Origin: Candidatus Poribacteria bacterium
GTDB lineage: Bacteria; Poribacteria; WGA-4E; WGA-3G
Length of the DNA stretch: 44,357 nt
Direction: 5' to 3'
NCBI GenBank assembly: GCA_022827185.1
Contig: JAJDTM010000034.1
Location: 1-44,357, forward strand
Below are positions 41,304 to 44,357 of this stretch, one piece after another. The translations under genes were made by a program, and so were the position numbers. The notes below the pieces were generated by a model, which saw only the letters and a program-made list of their open reading frames with translations, did no database searches and was not told where the DNA came from. How positions within the stretch are numbered: position 1 is the stretch's first letter; each line of letters starts with the position of its first letter.

Positions 41304-43805
41304 ATGAGATCAGATGACGTAGCAGTCTCACGGCAGGGAAACCTCGCCGTAATAAATCACAGTAAATTTGAAATTAAATTCAGCCTTTCAAAAGGAACGT
41401 GGGATTACATTGATGAGAGCGGCGACACAATTATCCGGAACGGATGCACACAGATAACCCTTGACGATGGAAGTGTGATCAAAACTGAAGACGCTGGGAC
41501 CCGCGAATTTATCACCGATCTTCCAAAAACAGACGCTTTCGGTGATTACCACCAAGTTCGCTTCTCACATGAAGCGAAAGGTAAAGGTGTCCGGATAAAT
41601 ACCTACCTCAATTGTTACACTGCGCAGCCCGCTATACATCTCAAAGTTGGTATTGAAAACCTAAAATCTGAACCGTTACAACTCGACAGCATGACGGTGC
41701 TCGGCGTTTCAGCAAACCGAGGTGCCGTGCTACTTGGCGGAACTTCATCAGATTGTCATCTCTTTATTAATACGCCTCCTATTTCCCCGGGTGTTAGTAA
41801 AAGACTCTATGATGGATTCCTTCTCAGCGAGACGGATACCATGCATCCGAGCCACGACGGTGTGCTTCACGACACAGAAAGCGGCAAGGCACTCGTCTTC
41901 GGTTTCCTAACGACTGAGAGGTGGTGGCCCCGGATTCAAGTCGGCTGTCAGGCGAATGGGCGACGCGGTTCGCAATCTAATGCGAAGAAAACATCAGGGT
42001 CAGGCGTTAACCCGTGGGCACTTTATCATCAGTGCGTCCAGCAGTGCAACCTCGGTGAAGAAGTCGTTTCTGAAACCGCTTATATAAACTTTACAGGCGA
42101 TGCTAAGGCTGCTTATGAACACTATACCGCATGCTTGGCAGCACAAGGTACCTCCGAGAAGAATAATATAGAATCCCAAGTCCCTTCTACCGCTACGACA
42201 CCACTGACTGCATGGACCTTTTCCAACACATCAGCAGCACTTGATGCGAACGAGGTCTTAACCCAAGCAGATACACTTGCTGGGAACCCCTTATTTCAAC
42301 CTAACTATCCCGGCGGTATCAATTATATTCAGGTGGATACAGAGATAGGATTACAAAACCCAGAGGAGATGCAGGCTGCTGGCAACCAAATTCAAGCAAA
42401 AGGTTTCAAAGCGGGCATTCGAGTGAATCCGTTTTGTGCGGCACTTGATTCAGAACTTGTACAGAACCATTCAGACTATTGCATACAGAAGCCAACTAAA
42501 GCCCGAGGCAGAAAAGGGCGTTCGCGTAGAAATACAGCACGTAACGGATACGAACCTGCCACAATCCATCTGCCGGATACCGGTAAGGAGGTCGCACTCT
42601 TGGACGTTTCGCATCCGGAGGTGCAATCACGTATCCGTGAACAAATTAAACACATGGTGAACGGTTGCGGGTATTCGCTTGTTAATGTCGATTTCACGGC
42701 GTATACAACCGGACTTACCAACCCTTCACACAACTTGCGGTGGCATGATGACAGTCTAACCGCTGTGCAGCTCTATCGCCTCGCAGCACAGTTGTTACGG
42801 GATACAGTCGATGCGTCTCTTTTGGAACGTGTGTCACCGAAAGAAAACGTTTTGCTTGCAGGATACAATGCAATCTCAGGCGTGTGTCTCGGTAGCATGG
42901 CTATGAATGCACCACTTCTCAATTCCCTATTTTCTACAGATGGTACTTCCAACCGCGCAAGCGATCAGTGGCATCATCAACGCGGCACAAAACATCGCTT
43001 GAGCAGATATGCGGCGCATCTACGAGAACATAATGTCCTCTGGCGGCATCTTTTTGGTGAACTGACTGTTGATGAACCGCGGCCTATCAACGAGGTGATT
43101 GTGGAGATGACAGCCGCCGCACTCAGTGGTGGCGCGGTTTTCTGTGCGGACCAGATCGAAACGCTTACAGCATTGCGGGCAGCGTACTTAGCGAAAATTT
43201 TCCCGCTTGTCGGTGAAGCTGCTACACCTGTAGACCTGTACGATGAACCTTTTCCCCGAATTTGGAGTCTGCCTGTTTCAACACTACACGAAACGTGGTA
43301 TCTCGCCGCAATCTTCAATTGGAACGATCACGAAGATGACGCTTATTTTGAACTTGAGGCACTTGGGGTACCCGAATCTAAAGAATTTCTTGTCCACGAC
43401 TTCTGGATGCGCCAATACCTCGGGAAGGTCTCACAAAACGTAAACTTATTGAATATCCCGCCTCGCTCCGTCAAGCTCCTCTGTTTTCGTGAAGAACAAG
43501 ACGTACCCCAATTGCTCGCAACCGATATGCACTATACACAGGGCAGTGTTGAGATTCTATCTGCCGGTTGGGACAATCACAACCAAAGTTACCTACTCGT
43601 TTGCCAACCGCTTAGACAGACTGAGGGTACCTGCTTTATTCATGTGCCAGAGGATTATCTACCGATCAGTGTGGCAACTTACGGCAGCGATTATCAGTAT
43701 AGTTGGGACAAACCGATTTATCAGTTAACGTTTACGCAGACGCAACCGGATCAATTAGTCCACGCCAGCATCCGCTTTGCGAAAACTTCCGGAGGCACCT
43801 CGTAG
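41304..43805 (+). CDS. Alpha-galactosidase-like glycoside hydrolase (GH36/melibiase-like)
   Basis: An 833-residue protein. The N-terminal beta-supersandwich (about 1-280) resembles that of melibiases. A TIM barrel begins near NYPGGINYIQVDTEIGLQNPEEM (about 330), with GFKAGIRVNPFCA, LLDVSHPEVQSRI and GYSLVNVDFTAYT; the Asp in VDF stands where the GH36 nucleophile sits. A C-terminal beta domain (about 640-833) follows. The substrate is not clear and the exact family is uncertain. There is no signal peptide, so it would act on imported glycosides. AAGGAAATTG lies just before the ATG. Confidence 0.78.
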   Translation: MRSDDVAVSRQGNLAVINHSKFEIKFSLSKGTWDYIDESGDTIIRNGCTQITLDDGSVIKTEDAGTREFITDLPKTDAFGDYHQVRFSHEAKGKGVRINTYLNCYTAQPAIHLKVGIENLKSEPLQLDSMTVLGVSANRGAVLLGGTSSDCHLFINTPPISPGVSKRLYDGFLLSETDTMHPSHDGVLHDTESGKALVFGFLTTERWWPRIQVGCQANGRRGSQSNAKKTSGSGVNPWALYHQCVQQCNLGEEVVSETAYINFTGDAKAAYEHYTACLAAQGTSEKNNIESQVPSTATTPLTAWTFSNTSAALDANEVLTQADTLAGNPLFQPNYPGGINYIQVDTEIGLQNPEEMQAAGNQIQAKGFKAGIRVNPFCAALDSELVQNHSDYCIQKPTKARGRKGRSRRNTARNGYEPATIHLPDTGKEVALLDVSHPEVQSRIREQIKHMVNGCGYSLVNVDFTAYTTGLTNPSHNLRWHDDSLTAVQLYRLAAQLLRDTVDASLLERVSPKENVLLAGYNAISGVCLGSMAMNAPLLNSLFSTDGTSNRASDQWHHQRGTKHRLSRYAAHLREHNVLWRHLFGELTVDEPRPINEVIVEMTAAALSGGAVFCADQIETLTALRAAYLAKIFPLVGEAATPVDLYDEPFPRIWSLPVSTLHETWYLAAIFNWNDHEDDAYFELEALGVPESKEFLVHDFWMRQYLGKVSQNVNLLNIPPRSVKLLCFREEQDVPQLLATDMHYTQGSVEILSAGWDNHNQSYLLVCQPLRQTEGTCFIHVPEDYLPISVATYGSDYQYSWDKPIYQLTFTQTQPDQLVHASIRFAKTSGGTS

Positions 43806-43819
43806 GAGGGTGCCCAGAT

Positions 43820-43897
43820 CCGGTAGGTGCGGTTTCTAACCGCACCATAAGTGTCAATGCCCCCGGTCCGGTAGGTTCGGTTTCCCAACCGAACCGG
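43820..43897. repeat. Two CCGGTAGG palindromes
   Basis: CCGGTAGGTGCGGTTTCTAA (43820-43839, arms GGTGCGGTT/AACCGCACC) and CCGGTAGGTTCGGTTTCCCA (43868-43887, arms GGTTCGGTT/AACCGAACC) are two forms of the repeat at 5751-5780. The base changes on the two arms of each copy compensate each other, so the hairpin is conserved. Confidence 0.8.
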
Positions 43898-44089
43898 GTT
43901 TTACACAGAAACCTTGAAGACTTCAAAAACCTCTTGAATCCCGTAGGGATGGTATCTCTGTAGAAAAACGTCGCTTCACAAATCCAGGTTTCCCCGTAGG
44001 GGCGGCATCTACACGAATCTGCAAGGAAATGTTATCGAAAATCGCTAAATTGACACCTATGGTGCGGTTTCATGAAGTTTCAGAAAATA

Positions 44090-44210
44090 AATCGGTAATT
44101 ACGGGCAATAATGCACTTCGCATTTGGGCGTGTACGCCGCAGAATTGCCCTACTACAAACGGGTGGGTTCGTAGTAGTGCGATTCATCGCACGTTCTGAC
44201 ATTACCGAAT
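44090..44210. repeat. Inverted-repeat element with nested hairpins
   Basis: The ends AATCGGTAAT and ATTACCGAAT are inverted repeats (9 of 10 bases). Within them, GGGCAAT and ATTGCCC enclose GGCGTGTACGCC, and further on GTGCGATTCATCGCAC forms another palindrome. It is non-coding and about 121 bases long. Confidence 0.65.
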
Positions 44211-44357
44211 TAATAAACTGATATTTATCAAAGTTATCATGGAGGCAGTAATAATCAAGAGATAGCAGGTATAGCAAGGTGAAAATGCGATGGTTTTGAA
44301 AAGGTTGCTTGATTTTTAGCGCATGAAATGGCATTCTAATGATTCAAAAAACCACCT

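Larger units (their letters stand above)
43806..44357. other. Repeat-rich non-coding end of the window
   Basis: No open frame with coding character is seen in the last 552 bases. It holds two CCGGTAGG palindromes (43820-43897), then CCGTAGGGATGGTATCTCTG (43941-43960) and a related CCCCGTAGGGGCGGCATCTA (43993-44012), and the inverted-repeat element at 44090-44210. After 44211 it is A/T-rich without recognised features. Confidence 0.7.

Noticed and set aside
44211..44357. Partial gene at the right edge
   Set aside because: The only open frames are short, A/T-rich and overlap the inverted-repeat element; none shows coding character.

Overview
The window looks like a chromosomal contig from an uncultivated Gram-negative-type bacterium of moderate GC. 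Type I sulfatases, phytanoyl-CoA-dioxygenase-like (PhyH) proteins, Gfo/Idh/MocA oxidoreductase, cupin, DUF1501 protein and melibiase-like hydrolase, together with very many short palindromic and MITE-like intergenic repeats, are reminiscent of Candidatus Poribacteria or a neighbouring lineage. This is inference from gene content; no rRNA or tRNA is visible to settle it. Genes use ordinary GGAGG-type ribosome sites and TGA serves as a normal stop for many of them.

Layout. 0-10.6 kb: the end of an IS630-type transposase, a lipoprotein, three separate sulfatases, an FRG-domain gene broken by an in-frame TGA and overlapped by a TPR gene, a D-threonine-aldolase-like PLP enzyme, and a large OPT/DUF6785-like membrane protein. 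10.8-12.4 kb: a tightly overlapped cluster of a small helix-turn-helix-like protein, Maf and an IolB-like protein. 12.4-17.1 kb (minus strand): the housekeeping cluster yebC-ruvC-ruvA-ruvB-queA-yajC. 17.2-18 kb: an unrecognised zinc-ribbon protein.

18.1-22 kb (minus strand): the centrepiece is a single reading frame at 18723-19733. It encodes an exported protein with two tandem peroxiredoxin domains. Both peroxidatic Cys positions are TGA, and each TGA is followed at the same distance by a stem-loop fitting the bacterial SECIS geometry. I read it as a double selenocysteine peroxiredoxin, followed by a PAP2-like membrane protein. Next come a PhyH protein and a Gfo/Idh/MocA oxidoreductase.

22.2-32.3 kb (plus strand): a second PhyH protein, cytochrome bd oxidase cydAB, a MacB-like permease, a fused TRAP permease, a DUF3311 protein with a sodium:solute symporter, and a lipoprotein. 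32.5-35.9 kb (minus strand): rsmA, coaBC, gmk and a ferredoxin with four cluster motifs. 36.1-43.8 kb (plus strand): an SDR, a TolB-like propeller protein, a Tat-exported DUF1501 protein, rsmD, a two-domain cupin and a glycoside hydrolase. The last 550 bases hold only repeats.

Together the accessory genes suggest uptake and processing of sulfated and other glycans or small organic acids, plus respiratory and peroxide defence. Repeats have visibly shaped coding regions: an in-frame palindrome pair inside rsmA, a repeat-derived N-terminus in a PhyH gene, an insertion that duplicated the TRAP/DUF3311 junction, and repeats directly abutting the starts of cydB, the TRAP gene and rsmD.
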